Assembly (NCBI RefSeq): GCF_000296815.2
Contig: NZ_CAIT01000004.1
Location: forward strand, 248,001-312,000
Source: Fibrisoma limi BUZ 3
Lineage (GTDB): Bacteria > Bacteroidota > Bacteroidia > Cytophagales > Spirosomataceae
Direction: 5' to 3'
DNA length: 64,000 nt
The notes below the pieces were generated by a model, which was not told the origin of the DNA, ran no database searches, and saw only the letters and a program-made list of their open reading frames with translations. How positions within the stretch are numbered: the stretch's first letter is position 1; every line of letters begins with the position of its first letter. Positions 34,099 to 42,578 of the stretch are shown in pieces. Made by a program: the position numbers and the translations under genes.

Positions 34099-37000
34099 TT
34101 ATTCTTTGACTACCTTCCGATTCACGACGCCACTCGGTGTCTGAACCTGGAGCAGATACATGCCTTTGCTCAATTGGCCCAGATCGAGCGTTACGGTGCT
34201 GGTGCGGCTGCGGGGCGTTGTCTGCACGGCCGTTGAGCCGCTCAGCGTAGTCAGCGTCAGGGTCTGAATGGGGGCGGTCGTTGGTAGTTCCACCGTCAGG
34301 GTGCTGCTGGCGGGGTTGGGGTACACCTTCAGTTGGTCGGCCAGGGTCGGTTCCAGCCCCAGAACGGCCAGTACCGTGAACGTGCGGTCAACCGGCGTGG
34401 CGGCATTGAACGTCGTGTTGCCGTCCTGCGAGGCCCGGATCGTAACGGTACCCGGACCCATGATCTTCAGTTTCGTGCCGTTAAGCTGGGCCGGACCGCT
34501 GCGTACGGTAAACGTAACCGGTAAGCCCGACGAGGCCGTGGCTTTCAGCGTTACGTCGCCCTGATCGGTGTAGCGGTCGGTGATCGCATCGAAGGAAATC
34601 GTCTGGTTGGTTTTCGTGACCGCCCGCTGGCCCTGGGTGTACCAGACCGGCCATTTGGCGTCGGTGTAGAGCACGGTGGCGTTGCCAACTATGGTTAGTT
34701 TATCAGCGGCCAGATTTATACCCGCTACGTCTTCGCGGCCGTTGGTTTCGGTGTTGAACACCAGCCGGTTGTCCAGGCGCGAGTAGCTTGGGAAACCCAG
34801 GGTGTTGTTTTCGTAGATTACCTTCAGGTCGCCTTTGCTGAGGTCGCCCCCGAGGACGTAGTAGGTGTCGTCGTTTTCGTTGAAGTAATCGAACGCGATG
34901 ATGTCGGGCGAGTTCTTCGAGAACGATGGGTTACCGATGCTTTCGCCCTCGTCCAGGCTCGGAATCAGCTTCTCAATCTGACCATCGGCGAAGTTGTTGG
35001 TGCCTTTGTCCCATACGTGGATGAACCCTACATCCCAATAATTGATGGGATCGCCGTCTGCCTTTTTGATCTCATTATACGCGTCGTAGACGACATACTC
35101 GCCGGAGAAATCCCATTCAAACGAGTCGGCGTATTGAACATCGCCGGTTTCAACGCCTTCGGTGTAGGTCGGGTTGTAGAGCTTGAACTGCTTCCATTTC
35201 TTCAGGTCGTAGCTGTACACCCAGATCGACGCATCTTTCTCCTCGGTCAGCGCTGCGAGCTTCTTGCCGTCTCTCGAAATCGTAACGTTGTCCCAGACTG
35301 CCTGATCGGTCAGCTTCTCTTCTTTCGGGGTTCCGGTCAGGTTGACGGCGCGGAGGTAGTTATCCGACGACACGTAGTACGCAAACTGACCATCGTCCGT
35401 AACGCTCGGCCGGTGGAGCAGCGACGTTGCCGTTTTCTTGTCAAACTTGGCCGGTGTCACGGCTACGTCCGTCGAGTACAGATTCTGGTTTTCCGTATCG
35501 GTGAGCAGGAGCAGGTCGCGGCCGTTGGCCACCGGTACGTCGGGCTGCTTGCCGGGGTCAGGATTCTGCGTGTTCTCCGTAATGCCCACGGCGTCGAAAG
35601 CGGCTTTGGCGGCTGCTACTTCCGGACCCGTGGCTCCATACAGATCGCCTGCGGCCTTGATCACGGCCAGGCGCAGATCCAGGAACTGTGACGTCCGGAC
35701 GAGGTAGTTTGTCAGCGCCCGGTAGTAGACCTTCTCGGCCTTGTCTTTGCCGACGCTGTTGTTCGTCGCGAATAGGTAGAAGGCGTAGTTGCTGATGCCG
35801 CTGTTGCTGTGTACCCCGCCATTGTCGTCGGTCGTGTTGTTGTACTGGGCCATCGTTTTCGGCTGGTACCCACGGGTGCCTTTCCCGTTCTGGTTCGGGT
35901 CCGACAGGCTCCGCATCGCGCCCGACGGATAGTACTGTGTTTTAACGATGTCTTCGCCCAGCGTCCAGTCGTCGCGGTCGATCATAGCCCCGAAAATGTC
36001 GGCAAACGACTCATTGAGGGCACCCGACTGGTTCTTGTATTGCAGGTTGGCCGTGTTCTGAATCACGCCGTGGGTCATTTCGTGACCGGCGGCATCGAGC
36101 GCACCGGCCAGCGGTTTGAACGCTACGTTGCCGTTGCCGTACGACATGAATTTTCCGTTCCAGTAGGCATTGTCGACGCCTTTGCCCTTGTCGTCCACGA
36201 TGTTAATGACCGATACAATCGTGCCGCCGTTGCCGTTGAGCGCGTTACGGTTGAAGGTCGTGCGGTAGTAGTCGTAGGCGATTCCGGCGTTGTAATGAGC
36301 CGATACGGCCGTGGCGTTCCAGTTGGTATTATTGGTGGACGTAATCTGATACGTTTTCTCATTGTCGCCGTAGGTTTCGCGGGCATCCAGCGTCCAGATG
36401 GCCCCGACCGGACTGCCGGGCATGGTCGACCCTTTGGCGTTGAACATCGGCCGCGAGGCATCGATCAGGTAATAGCCACCGTCGTGCTGATACGTCTGGA
36501 AGGTACGCGATACGCCGTTGAGGTCCCGGGCGGTTGCCTTGAATGGCCCATCGAGCGAACACGTGTGGTTGTATTTGTCGAGTACCGCACCCGTCTGGGC
36601 ATCGATGACGTACTCCCAGCGTTCGAGCAGATTGGGCCGGACGGTCAGTTGATACGCCAGGGCGGCTCCTTTCTCCGATGTGTACACGCACAATTCACCC
36701 TCTACCGGTTTCATGTCGAACAGGTTAGCCCCGAACGTCCGGACAATGGCTTCTTTTCCTACGTCGTTGAGCGCCCGGCTCGTCGCGTCGTTCATCGACA
36801 GTTTGGGCTTCGTGGATAAGGTAGTCGGTACGGGCTGGTAGCGGCCGTTCAGAACAGTTACCTCGCCATCGGTCAGGTGAGCGACCAGTTCGCCACCCAG
36901 TACGGGCAACCCCTTGTGGGTTTGCGTCAGACGCACGTGCGTCTGCCCCAGGTCGTCGACTTCCGAGCGTACTACGTTGAAACTGGCCTCTGGATTGTCG

Positions 37001-37395
37001 ATGTTCAGCAGGGTACGTACCTGACCGAGAAACTGGTACGTTGCCGCCGTCGCGCTGACGCGGGCGTTCCGGTTGGTCCGGCCGGGCGATTTGGCTGACG
37101 GTTTGCGCTCAATAAACACCGGCAGCCCCGTGGCCGTATCGCGAACGACACGCAACCGCAGGGGCTGGCTAACCAGTTGCCGCCCGTTGGCCAGCAGCGA
37201 TTGACCGCCCGTTCGGTTACTGGGCAGGGGCACTACGTCGGCACCCAGTTTTTCGGCCAGACCGGGCGTTGGGGCCGCGGTCTTATACTTGTGCGTAAAG
37301 CCTTGGGTGGCTGAACGTGGCTTCGTCAGGCCCGGTTGCTGGGCCAGTACGGCTGATGACAGCAGGAAGGTGAACGGGAGTAGAAATGGTTTCAT
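34099..37395 (-). CDS. Secreted M4 (thermolysin-like) metalloprotease with propeller and T9SS sorting domain
   Basis: 1098 residues. Signal peptide (MKPFLLPFTFLLSSAVLAQ), FTP/PepSY-type propeptide (about 100-270), then an M4 catalytic domain (about 290-610) with HEMTH (438-442) and third zinc ligand Glu462 in NESFADIFG. Beyond the protease is a propeller-like region (about 630-960) with repeated strands of the PD40 kind. An Ig-like segment (about 970-1020) follows, then a type IX secretion sorting domain that starts LKVYPNPASSTLTVELP and ends LLQVQTPSGVVNRKVVKE. It would be a surface or secreted protease. It follows a small secreted-protein gene by 17 bp, in one operon with a good promoter. 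Confidence 0.92.
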   Translation of the reverse strand: MKPFLLPFTFLLSSAVLAQQPGLTKPRSATQGFTHKYKTAAPTPGLAEKLGADVVPLPSNRTGGQSLLANGRQLVSQPLRLRVVRDTATGLPVFIERKPSAKSPGRTNRNARVSATAATYQFLGQVRTLLNIDNPEASFNVVRSEVDDLGQTHVRLTQTHKGLPVLGGELVAHLTDGEVTVLNGRYQPVPTTLSTKPKLSMNDATSRALNDVGKEAIVRTFGANLFDMKPVEGELCVYTSEKGAALAYQLTVRPNLLERWEYVIDAQTGAVLDKYNHTCSLDGPFKATARDLNGVSRTFQTYQHDGGYYLIDASRPMFNAKGSTMPGSPVGAIWTLDARETYGDNEKTYQITSTNNTNWNATAVSAHYNAGIAYDYYRTTFNRNALNGNGGTIVSVINIVDDKGKGVDNAYWNGKFMSYGNGNVAFKPLAGALDAAGHEMTHGVIQNTANLQYKNQSGALNESFADIFGAMIDRDDWTLGEDIVKTQYYPSGAMRSLSDPNQNGKGTRGYQPKTMAQYNNTTDDNGGVHSNSGISNYAFYLFATNNSVGKDKAEKVYYRALTNYLVRTSQFLDLRLAVIKAAGDLYGATGPEVAAAKAAFDAVGITENTQNPDPGKQPDVPVANGRDLLLLTDTENQNLYSTDVAVTPAKFDKKTATSLLHRPSVTDDGQFAYYVSSDNYLRAVNLTGTPKEEKLTDQAVWDNVTISRDGKKLAALTEEKDASIWVYSYDLKKWKQFKLYNPTYTEGVETGDVQYADSFEWDFSGEYVVYDAYNEIKKADGDPINYWDVGFIHVWDKGTNNFADGQIEKLIPSLDEGESIGNPSFSKNSPDIIAFDYFNENDDTYYVLGGDLSKGDLKVIYENNTLGFPSYSRLDNRLVFNTETNGREDVAGINLAADKLTIVGNATVLYTDAKWPVWYTQGQRAVTKTNQTISFDAITDRYTDQGDVTLKATASSGLPVTFTVRSGPAQLNGTKLKIMGPGTVTIRASQDGNTTFNAATPVDRTFTVLAVLGLEPTLADQLKVYPNPASSTLTVELPTTAPIQTLTLTTLSGSTAVQTTPRSRTSTVTLDLGQLSKGMYLLQVQTPSGVVNRKVVKE

Positions 37396-37412
37396 ATGGT
37401 TGATGGACAGTA

Positions 37413-37892
37413 TTACAGACGCGACGACGTTGGGATCATCGCCATGAATGAGGTATAAAAGCGTGGATAAGCGCCGGGAACGGTGGTGTCGGGGGCGCCC
37501 CAGGTGACTTTGTACGTCTGCCGACCTTTTTTCCAGCCAACGAACGTGTATGTATTGCCGGGGTTATCGAACCGGGTCGACTTGATCTTACAGGTGTTTT
37601 CCAGGGCGGTAAATACCCGTTTGGTATTGGCGGCCGTTTGCTGGCCAATGAAGCGGAACCCCGAATCCTGACTGCGCTTACCGAATAGCTTGCCGTTATC
37701 GAGCAGGTAATACGTCGTCGATTCGCCGGTGAAGCCCCCGCCCGTGCCGACCATAATCTGCCGACCTGCGTACGTAGCCGGGGTTTTGGCCGCGGCCGTT
37801 TTGCGAACCGATACCGGTACGCTGCCGGTTGTTTGCGCACCGGCCGCGGTGGCGAGTAGGGCAATCAGGAACGTGTAGAACAGGCGTTGCAT
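37413..37892 (-). CDS. Small secreted protein in operon with the M4 protease
   Basis: 159 residues with a signal peptide (MQRLFYTFLIALLATAAGAQ). The mature part is about 140 residues of predicted beta structure with the motifs GGGFTGESTTYYLLDNGKLFG and YTFVGWKKGRQTYKVTWG. It could not be assigned confidently to a named family. It is the first gene of a two-gene operon with the M4 protease (17-bp gap), so a role as inhibitor, chaperone or co-secreted partner is an attractive guess. A full-match promoter lies upstream. Confidence 0.75.
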   Translation of the reverse strand: MQRLFYTFLIALLATAAGAQTTGSVPVSVRKTAAAKTPATYAGRQIMVGTGGGFTGESTTYYLLDNGKLFGKRSQDSGFRFIGQQTAANTKRVFTALENTCKIKSTRFDNPGNTYTFVGWKKGRQTYKVTWGAPDTTVPGAYPRFYTSFMAMIPTSSRL

Positions 37893-37956
37893 ACGGGTCT
37901 GGTTGATCAGGGTGGTTGAGGTTGATACGCTGCGGAGATACCGTAACGCTCGTTGA

Positions 37957-37987
37957 CAAAGGTATCAGGGTGGGGTAGTGGGGGCAA
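37957..37987 (-). promoter_or_regulatory. Promoter of the M4 protease operon
   Basis: On the minus strand: TTG (37987-37985), exactly 20 bp, then TACCTTTG (37964-37957), a full match to the Bacteroidota TTG/TAnnTTTG promoter, 65 bp before the ATG at 37892. Confidence 0.75.
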
Positions 37988-37998
37988 TACTGCATTTG

Positions 37999-38023
37999 CA
38001 TGATTTGTCATTATCAAATCATG
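37999..38023. promoter_or_regulatory. 9-bp dyad upstream of the M4 operon promoter
   Basis: CATGATTTG (37999-38007) and CAAATCATG (38015-38023) are perfect complements around a 7-base spacer, placed just upstream of the -33 element, a usual place for an activator site. The binding protein is unknown. Confidence 0.45.
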
Positions 38024-38348
38024 AACCGGAGAACCGGCCGCCTAAAGCGTACCGAATTGCCATGAGGCCGGGCGGTTTGGGGTGGTAATCAGGTCGCCTT
38101 GTATCGTGAGAGGGAGAATGGTCAGGAGCAGGTTACGACCACTGGCATTTGCCCGAATAGAAAGGAGTACATTTACGAAGTGGTTAGTTAAGAGTTTATA
38201 AGTAATTTGCTAGGCACTCTTTCTTACTATAGTACAATCAGGTCACTGGCCAGTAGCGTGTACTTTTCTGATGAGCATTAAAAGACGTTAGGTGAAAAAA
38301 TCAGAATTACATAAGTATAAACTTGTTTAATCATCAATGTCTAATGCA
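38024..38348. other. Non-coding stretch left of the broken-gene island
   Basis: About 325 bp with no supported gene. It becomes clearly AT-richer to the right of about 38180, which marks the left side of the island containing the IS element and two damaged genes. Confidence 0.4.
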
Positions 38349-38573
38349 TTACATTTCCTGTAAAGCTAAATCAAGCTGACGGCATAAGATTGACTCCTTT
38401 AAATGAGCGGGCAACTGAATCATTAGTTGATAAACATTAGCCCGCCCTAACTCCAGCCGATACCAGCAGAGCAGGTACAAATTCACCCAGGATAAAGGAT
38501 GACGTTCTCTAAATGTAATTAGCTGTCGCCGACGAACTTCTATTAGATTCATACCCGTTCTGACAAAGCTCAT
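38349..38573 (-). pseudogene. Gene remnant, possibly C-terminal helical part of a TlpA-associated protein
   Basis: A 74-codon ORF, AT-richer than the genome around it, lying directly downstream of the IS3 element. The pattern HPLSWVNLYLLCWYRLELG then LPAHLKESILCRQLDLAL is loosely like the helical linker (xxxHPxSxVSxxLL ... LPxxLKxSxxGxxL) before the thioredoxin domain in DUF4369/TlpA proteins of Bacteroidota. No signal peptide and no thioredoxin domain are present. It is more likely a leftover than a functional gene, and the family suggestion is weak. Confidence 0.3.
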
Positions 38574-38624
38574 TACTCTACTTGAATCATAAGCAACGCT
38601 TTTTTGATGTAAGTACCCCTAATC

Positions 38625-39470
38625 TCAGACAGTACCAATTAGAGTTTCTTCGTTTTCAATCACCCTGCTTTTCCACTCTTCGGGCGTGAGATTACCCAAT
38701 GACTCATGGGGTCTTCTTAGATTATATTCCTCTATCCAATCGCTCGTCAATTGCCGGACCTGTTCAAGGTCAAAAAATAGGTAAGCATCCAAAATAGCCT
38801 CCCGGTATAGTCGATTGAACCGTTCAACGTACCCATTTTGCATCGGTTTGCCTGGCTGGATGTATTGAATCTCAATCTTCTCGCCCCTACACCAAAGCTC
38901 AAAATCACCCGAAGTAAATTCCGGGCCATTGTCGGTTCGAATGGTCTTGGGCTTTCCTCGTTCTTTTATCACCCGTTCCAACGTTCGGATGATCCTTTTG
39001 CTGGAAAGTGAGGTGTCGATCTCAATCGCCAGCACCTCCCTCGTACAATCATCGATGACGTTGAACGTCCGGAATTTACGGTTACCTACCATCGTATCAC
39101 TCATGAAATCCATACTCCAACTGCTGTTAATTGCGGTCTGTTGTTGCAGCGGATGCTTCACTCGAGTTGGCAGCCTACGCTTCCCCTTACGTTTTCTATT
39201 CAGCTTGAGCAGTTTATAAATCCTATACACCTTTTTATGATTCCAGGTCTGGCCAGATCTTCGGATATAGGCAAACAGTTTCCGGAACCCATACGAAGGA
39301 TGGGCAAAAGCCAAATCCTGCAATACCTCAATCACAGCCGTATCATCCTTCCTGGTGTTATAATAGAATTGCGAACGCGGTAAAGACACTAGCTGACAGG
39401 CCCTGCTCACGGGAATAGCGTGCTCCTGAACAATCTCCTCGGCTAATTGCCTTTTGGTGGCAGGGCCCAA
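38625..39470 (-). CDS. IS3-family transposase OrfB (DDE integrase)
   Basis: 281 residues. The N-terminal helical HTH_21 region (RDDTAVIEVLQDLAFAHPSYGFRKL-type motif) is followed by an rve integrase core with the DDE triad: SWSMDFMSD, RTDNGPEF, and Glu in GYVERFNRLYREAI, ending in the family block RRPHESLGNLTPEEW. It begins with TTG inside orfA and is almost surely made as an OrfAB fusion by -1 frameshifting at the A7 run (39473-39479). The last codons overlap the terminal repeat. Nothing is missing from the coding region. Confidence 0.92.
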   Translation of the reverse strand: MGPATKRQLAEEIVQEHAIPVSRACQLVSLPRSQFYYNTRKDDTAVIEVLQDLAFAHPSYGFRKLFAYIRRSGQTWNHKKVYRIYKLLKLNRKRKGKRRLPTRVKHPLQQQTAINSSWSMDFMSDTMVGNRKFRTFNVIDDCTREVLAIEIDTSLSSKRIIRTLERVIKERGKPKTIRTDNGPEFTSGDFELWCRGEKIEIQYIQPGKPMQNGYVERFNRLYREAILDAYLFFDLEQVRQLTSDWIEEYNLRRPHESLGNLTPEEWKSRVIENEETLIGTV

Positions 39471-39733
39471 CCTTTTTTTGTGAACAGATCCTTCAGGATT
39501 TGATTGTCCATCGCCAGATCAGCGTACATCTTCTTCAAGCGAGCGTTCTCCTCTTCGAGGTCTTTGAGCCGTTTGACATCGGAAGCTTCCATACCACCAT
39601 ACTTGCTCTTCCAATTATAAAAAGTAGCTTCAGAAATGCCATGTTCGCGGCAAATTTCCTTGGTGGGGATGCCATTCTCCTGCTGCTTAAGGATTTTGAC
39701 AATTTGGGATTCGGTGAATCGGGTCTTTTTCAT
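39443..39733 (-). CDS. IS3-family transposase OrfA
   Basis: 96 residues, ATG start at 39733. An HTH_Tnp_1 helix-turn-helix (FTESQIVKILKQQENGIPTKEICREHGISEATFYNWKSKYGG as pattern) is followed by a leucine-zipper-like helix (VKRLKDLEEENARLKKMY). It binds the terminal repeats, and joined to OrfB by -1 slippage it makes the active transposase. It overlaps orfB by 28 bp. The slippery run is A AAA AAA G on the coding strand, in the canonical X-XXY-YYZ phase. Confidence 0.93.
   Translation of the reverse strand: MKKTRFTESQIVKILKQQENGIPTKEICREHGISEATFYNWKSKYGGMEASDVKRLKDLEEENARLKKMYADLAMDNQILKDLFTKKGWALPPKGN
39473..39479 (-). other. Slippery A7 run for OrfAB frameshifting
   Basis: On the coding strand orfA reads ACA AAA AAA GGT; a -1 slip continues in the orfB frame as GG TTG GGC CCT. 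The position, phase and overlap are those of programmed frameshift sites of IS3 elements. Confidence 0.75.
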
Positions 39734-39794
39734 GGGAATCAGTTTAAAATTAGCATTTTTCTCTAATTCAAAACTGTCCGAATTTTAGGGATAC

Positions 39795-40520
39795 TTACAC
39801 AATCTCACGAAAGATGACAAGGTTAGAGTCAATCTTAGCTTGAGCTTGCTCGGCAGTTAACTCTCCTGTCAGCACCTGTTTGCGTGGTCCAATAACGAAA
39901 TCATACAATTGGGATAAGCCTGGTCCAGAAAAACAGCCGACATGAGTAACATGAGGAGATAAAGTAGCTACTTTAGCTGCTACAGGTGCCCCCTCTGAGT
40001 GACCAGCCACTATAATTCGTTTCTGGTCAATATTCACTTTGTTGTGAAGGTCATCAAGAACTAGAGCTGCCGCTTCGGCCCTCCAATTCAAACTAGCTCT
40101 GTCATTATATGATCTGCCGCACTGTTGGTCAACATACTTAGTTTCCGCAAATTTTCCGTAGTCAAATGTTTGTAACGATTCAACATGGACTGTATCGGTA
40201 AAGGGGATGCCTGGCTTACTAATCAATACGACATGGAAGAAATCAGCTAAGCTGTCCGCTTTTATCATGATCGACGATAAGGTGTAGCGAGACTTTTTTG
40301 TATCTTCTACAACGGTTCGAAGGGGAATACAACCTGATCCATCAAGCCATAAAAGGACGGGCTTTTTAATCGAAGAATCCTTTGAAAGAATGTGATAGTT
40401 TACTTCCCTAAGCTTAGAATGATTGATTAGAAAGTGTTTGTACTGTTTTGTTAGTGGCTGGCCATGAACGGTGCTCACTAGCCTAAGCATGATTAAGAAG
40501 AGTGGAAGCTTTATTCTCAT
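39795..40520 (-). CDS. Secreted alpha/beta hydrolase, 3'-truncated by the IS element
   Basis: 241 codons. Signal peptide (MRIKLPLFLIMLRLVSTVHG), then an alpha/beta hydrolase with a nucleophile elbow in VAGHSEGAPVAAK (Ser within GHSEG) after KPVLLWLDGSGC. The last native codons are FREI; the stop TAA comes from the IS terminal repeat (39795-39797), so the C-terminal part carrying the catalytic His is lost. Joining the left flank across the IS would give only eleven more codons, so sequence has also been deleted. The gene is AT-rich relative to its neighbours. Probably inactive. Confidence 0.75.
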   Translation of the reverse strand: MRIKLPLFLIMLRLVSTVHGQPLTKQYKHFLINHSKLREVNYHILSKDSSIKKPVLLWLDGSGCIPLRTVVEDTKKSRYTLSSIMIKADSLADFFHVVLISKPGIPFTDTVHVESLQTFDYGKFAETKYVDQQCGRSYNDRASLNWRAEAAALVLDDLHNKVNIDQKRIIVAGHSEGAPVAAKVATLSPHVTHVGCFSGPGLSQLYDFVIGPRKQVLTGELTAEQAQAKIDSNLVIFREIV

Positions 40521-40744
40521 AAAAACATTATAGAACTGGTTGTATAATCTCTTACATATTAACTATAACCAAATATATACCAGAAATCAATGAGCCCAAG
40601 CTTCTCCTGACCCTATTCTCGTCAAGGAATATCAACTAAAAATGATAAAGGCTACGTTTTGTCAATCTATGCTGGCCAGGTTGCCATATACTGACGCCCG
40701 GACACGTAGAGGTACGCATCCAGGCGCTTGTGGAATTGAATAAA

Positions 40745-41629
40745 TCAGTGCTTGAAATAGTGACCCAGGTTGAGGTCGTCAATCAGGCCGGGGTGCGTGG
40801 GCTGCCAGCCCAGTTGTTCCCTTGTTTTCTCGCTGGATGCCGGACTATCGAACTGAATAAATCGACTCATCCAGTCGAAGTGACTGACCGCTTCTTCAGG
40901 AGATATCGAAACGACGGGCAGGTTGAGGTGCCTGCCGATTAGTTCAGCAATTTCCCGAACGGGTATGCCTTCGTCGCCGATGCTGTTATACCGACTACCA
41001 GCAGTTCCTTTTTCCAACACCAACCGGAACAAATGAGCCGCATCAAGCCGGTGTACAGCGGGCCAGCGGTTACTACCATCCCCTGCGTAAGCCGATACGC
41101 CTTTTTGCCTGGCCGTGTTTATGATGTACGGTACAAAGCCGTAATCCCCAATGTCGTGAACTGAGGGCGGAAGTCGAATAACCGACGCGTGAACGCCAGC
41201 TTCCGCCAGCGACATGGCCGTTGCTTCTGAGGCACGCGGAAATCCGGGAGCGGGGTCGTCTTCAGTTGCGGGAACCCCATCGTTTCGCAAACCCAATATG
41301 CCGCCGGTAACAACAAGCGGACGAGTAGAGCCTGCCAGGGCGGAGCCAAGGGTCTCGATAGCCCGTTTATCAGTTTCGGCAGCCGCCAGATAGTTGGCAA
41401 AATCGTGAATGAAGGCCGTATGGATAACACCATCTGCCTCCGTGGCACCCTTTTTTAAGCTGTCAAGGTCTTCCAGATTGCCCAATAGGACCTCAGCACC
41501 AGCCTCCGTGAGTGATTTAGCTGAGGCTTCTGAACGAGCAAGTCCTACAACCTGATGGCCTGTACGTAGCAGTTCCTGTACAATGGCCGAGCCGATGAAG
41601 CCTGTGGCTCCCGTGACGAATACACGCAT
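40745..41629 (-). CDS. SDR-type NAD(P)-dependent epimerase/dehydratase family protein
   Basis: 294 residues from the ATG at 41629, where the Rossmann motif starts at once (MRVFVTGATGFIGSAIVQELL, GxxGxxG). The upstream in-frame extension has no conserved sequence and is rejected. Downstream landmarks: the LLGNLEDLDSLKKGATEADGVIHTA strand, ASVIRLPPSVHD and YNSIGDEGIPVREIAELIGRHL. It belongs to the atypical/extended SDR group, acting on small carbonyl compounds or nucleotide sugars. The Crp/Fnr regulator gene is upstream on the same strand (about 120 bp) and may control it. Confidence 0.85.
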   Translation of the reverse strand: MRVFVTGATGFIGSAIVQELLRTGHQVVGLARSEASAKSLTEAGAEVLLGNLEDLDSLKKGATEADGVIHTAFIHDFANYLAAAETDKRAIETLGSALAGSTRPLVVTGGILGLRNDGVPATEDDPAPGFPRASEATAMSLAEAGVHASVIRLPPSVHDIGDYGFVPYIINTARQKGVSAYAGDGSNRWPAVHRLDAAHLFRLVLEKGTAGSRYNSIGDEGIPVREIAELIGRHLNLPVVSISPEEAVSHFDWMSRFIQFDSPASSEKTREQLGWQPTHPGLIDDLNLGHYFKH

Positions 41630-41762
41630 AGTTGTCAATGAGTTGGTTGTTGATCGGATGCGCACAATCCTGTACCTGCAATCAGGTTGAAGATTACGCG
41701 GCACCCTTATTTCATCGGCCAAAATTGATACATAGGCGAGTGGCAAAAGAGGACATTTGTCC

Positions 41763-42353
41763 CTATTTTAAAGAGCGCTGAAGCTGCGCCTGCCGGATAC
41801 GGGTGAGGGTTTTGACCGAAACGCCCAAATAAGATGCCACCATGCGTAACGGTACGCGTAGCAGAATGCCAGGATAGGCGTTTATGAAATCGTCGTACTT
41901 TTCTTCCGGGGTGGCGCTAATGACTTTATAAAGGCGGTTCTGGCTCGAATACAGGTTCCGTGAGATGAGCTGGTCGGAAAATGCTTTGAGGGCAGGAATC
42001 TGATTGAGCAACGTATCAAAACAATCTCTGCTCCACATCAGCACTTCACTAGCCTCAATTGCATCAATGCTGTACGCAGACGGAGTACGATGTGTGTAGC
42101 TTTCACCGTCGGTAATCCAGGTAAGCTCCGTCGAAAACTTCAAAATGTGTTCGCTGCCATTGGCTCCGGTACGATACATCCGCAACAAGCCTTTAGGGAT
42201 GAAGATTTTATGCCGACATGTTTCCCCTGCCTGTAACAGTATTTGTTTTCGATGAACGACCCTTTTAACCGCAGCCGCGCCGATCAGTCTGATCTGGTCA
42301 TCAGACAAGGCGGTACCCTGCGCTTTCATGTATTCTTCGAAAACCGTAACCAT
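41763..42353 (-). CDS. Crp/Fnr family transcriptional regulator
   Basis: 196 residues from the ATG at 42353; an upstream TTG at 42365 is less likely. The N-terminal cyclic-nucleotide-binding-like beta barrel has RKQILLQAGETCRHKIFIPKGLLRMYR and HILKFSTELTWITD. The C-terminal helix-turn-helix is RVPLRMVASYLGVSVKTLTRIR. It lacks the cysteine cluster of FNR and the strict cAMP-binding residues, like the many Bacteroidota members with unknown ligand. It is probably linked to the SDR enzyme gene downstream on the same strand. A long inverted repeat lies on its upstream side. Confidence 0.88.
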   Translation of the reverse strand: MVTVFEEYMKAQGTALSDDQIRLIGAAAVKRVVHRKQILLQAGETCRHKIFIPKGLLRMYRTGANGSEHILKFSTELTWITDGESYTHRTPSAYSIDAIEASEVLMWSRDCFDTLLNQIPALKAFSDQLISRNLYSSQNRLYKVISATPEEKYDDFINAYPGILLRVPLRMVASYLGVSVKTLTRIRQAQLQRSLK

Positions 42354-42443
42354 CTCCTGCTGCAAAAACTTAGTTCGGAACCGCTTTTACCAGCACTAAG
42401 TTCCATCATATAAGTATCTGGCCTATCATTCGCCTATTTGCTG

Positions 42444-42534
42444 TTTTGTCGTCCCGACGTCAGGAGGGATCTTCGGGTGAAGCTATGTTTTCTTCCACTT
42501 ACCGAAGATCCCTCCTGACGTCGGGATGACAAAA
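42444..42534. repeat. 33-bp inverted repeat of the TTTGTCATCCC family
   Basis: Arms 42444-42476 and 42502-42534 pair with one mismatch around a 25-base loop; the arm runs TTTTGTCGTCCCGACGTCAG and continues with GAGGGATCTTCGG. The outer word matches the hairpin at 33901-33931. It lies between the Crp/Fnr start and the end of the phosphatase gene. Confidence 0.8.
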
Positions 42535-42578
42535 ATAGTAGCTAATTGAATATAGTATTCGTCAAATAGACGCCTGAC

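Larger units (their letters stand above)
38608..39799 (-). mobile_element. IS3-family insertion sequence
   Basis: A complete element of about 1.19 kb bounded by imperfect terminal inverted repeats. Left end 38608: TGTAAGTACCCCTAA then GACAGT. Right end 39799, read inward: TGTAAGTATCCCTAA then GGACAGT. It holds the overlapping orfA and orfB of an IS3-type transposase on the minus strand. No 3-4 bp target duplication is visible (TTGA left, CAAT right), which suggests a rearrangement after insertion. The right end supplies the stop codon of the neighbouring hydrolase gene. Confidence 0.88.

Noticed and set aside
35809-36819. 336-codon plus-strand ORF opposite the M4 protease
   Set aside because: It is antisense to a well-supported protease domain and has the composition of a frame shadow (rich in V, R, G) with no recognisable domain.
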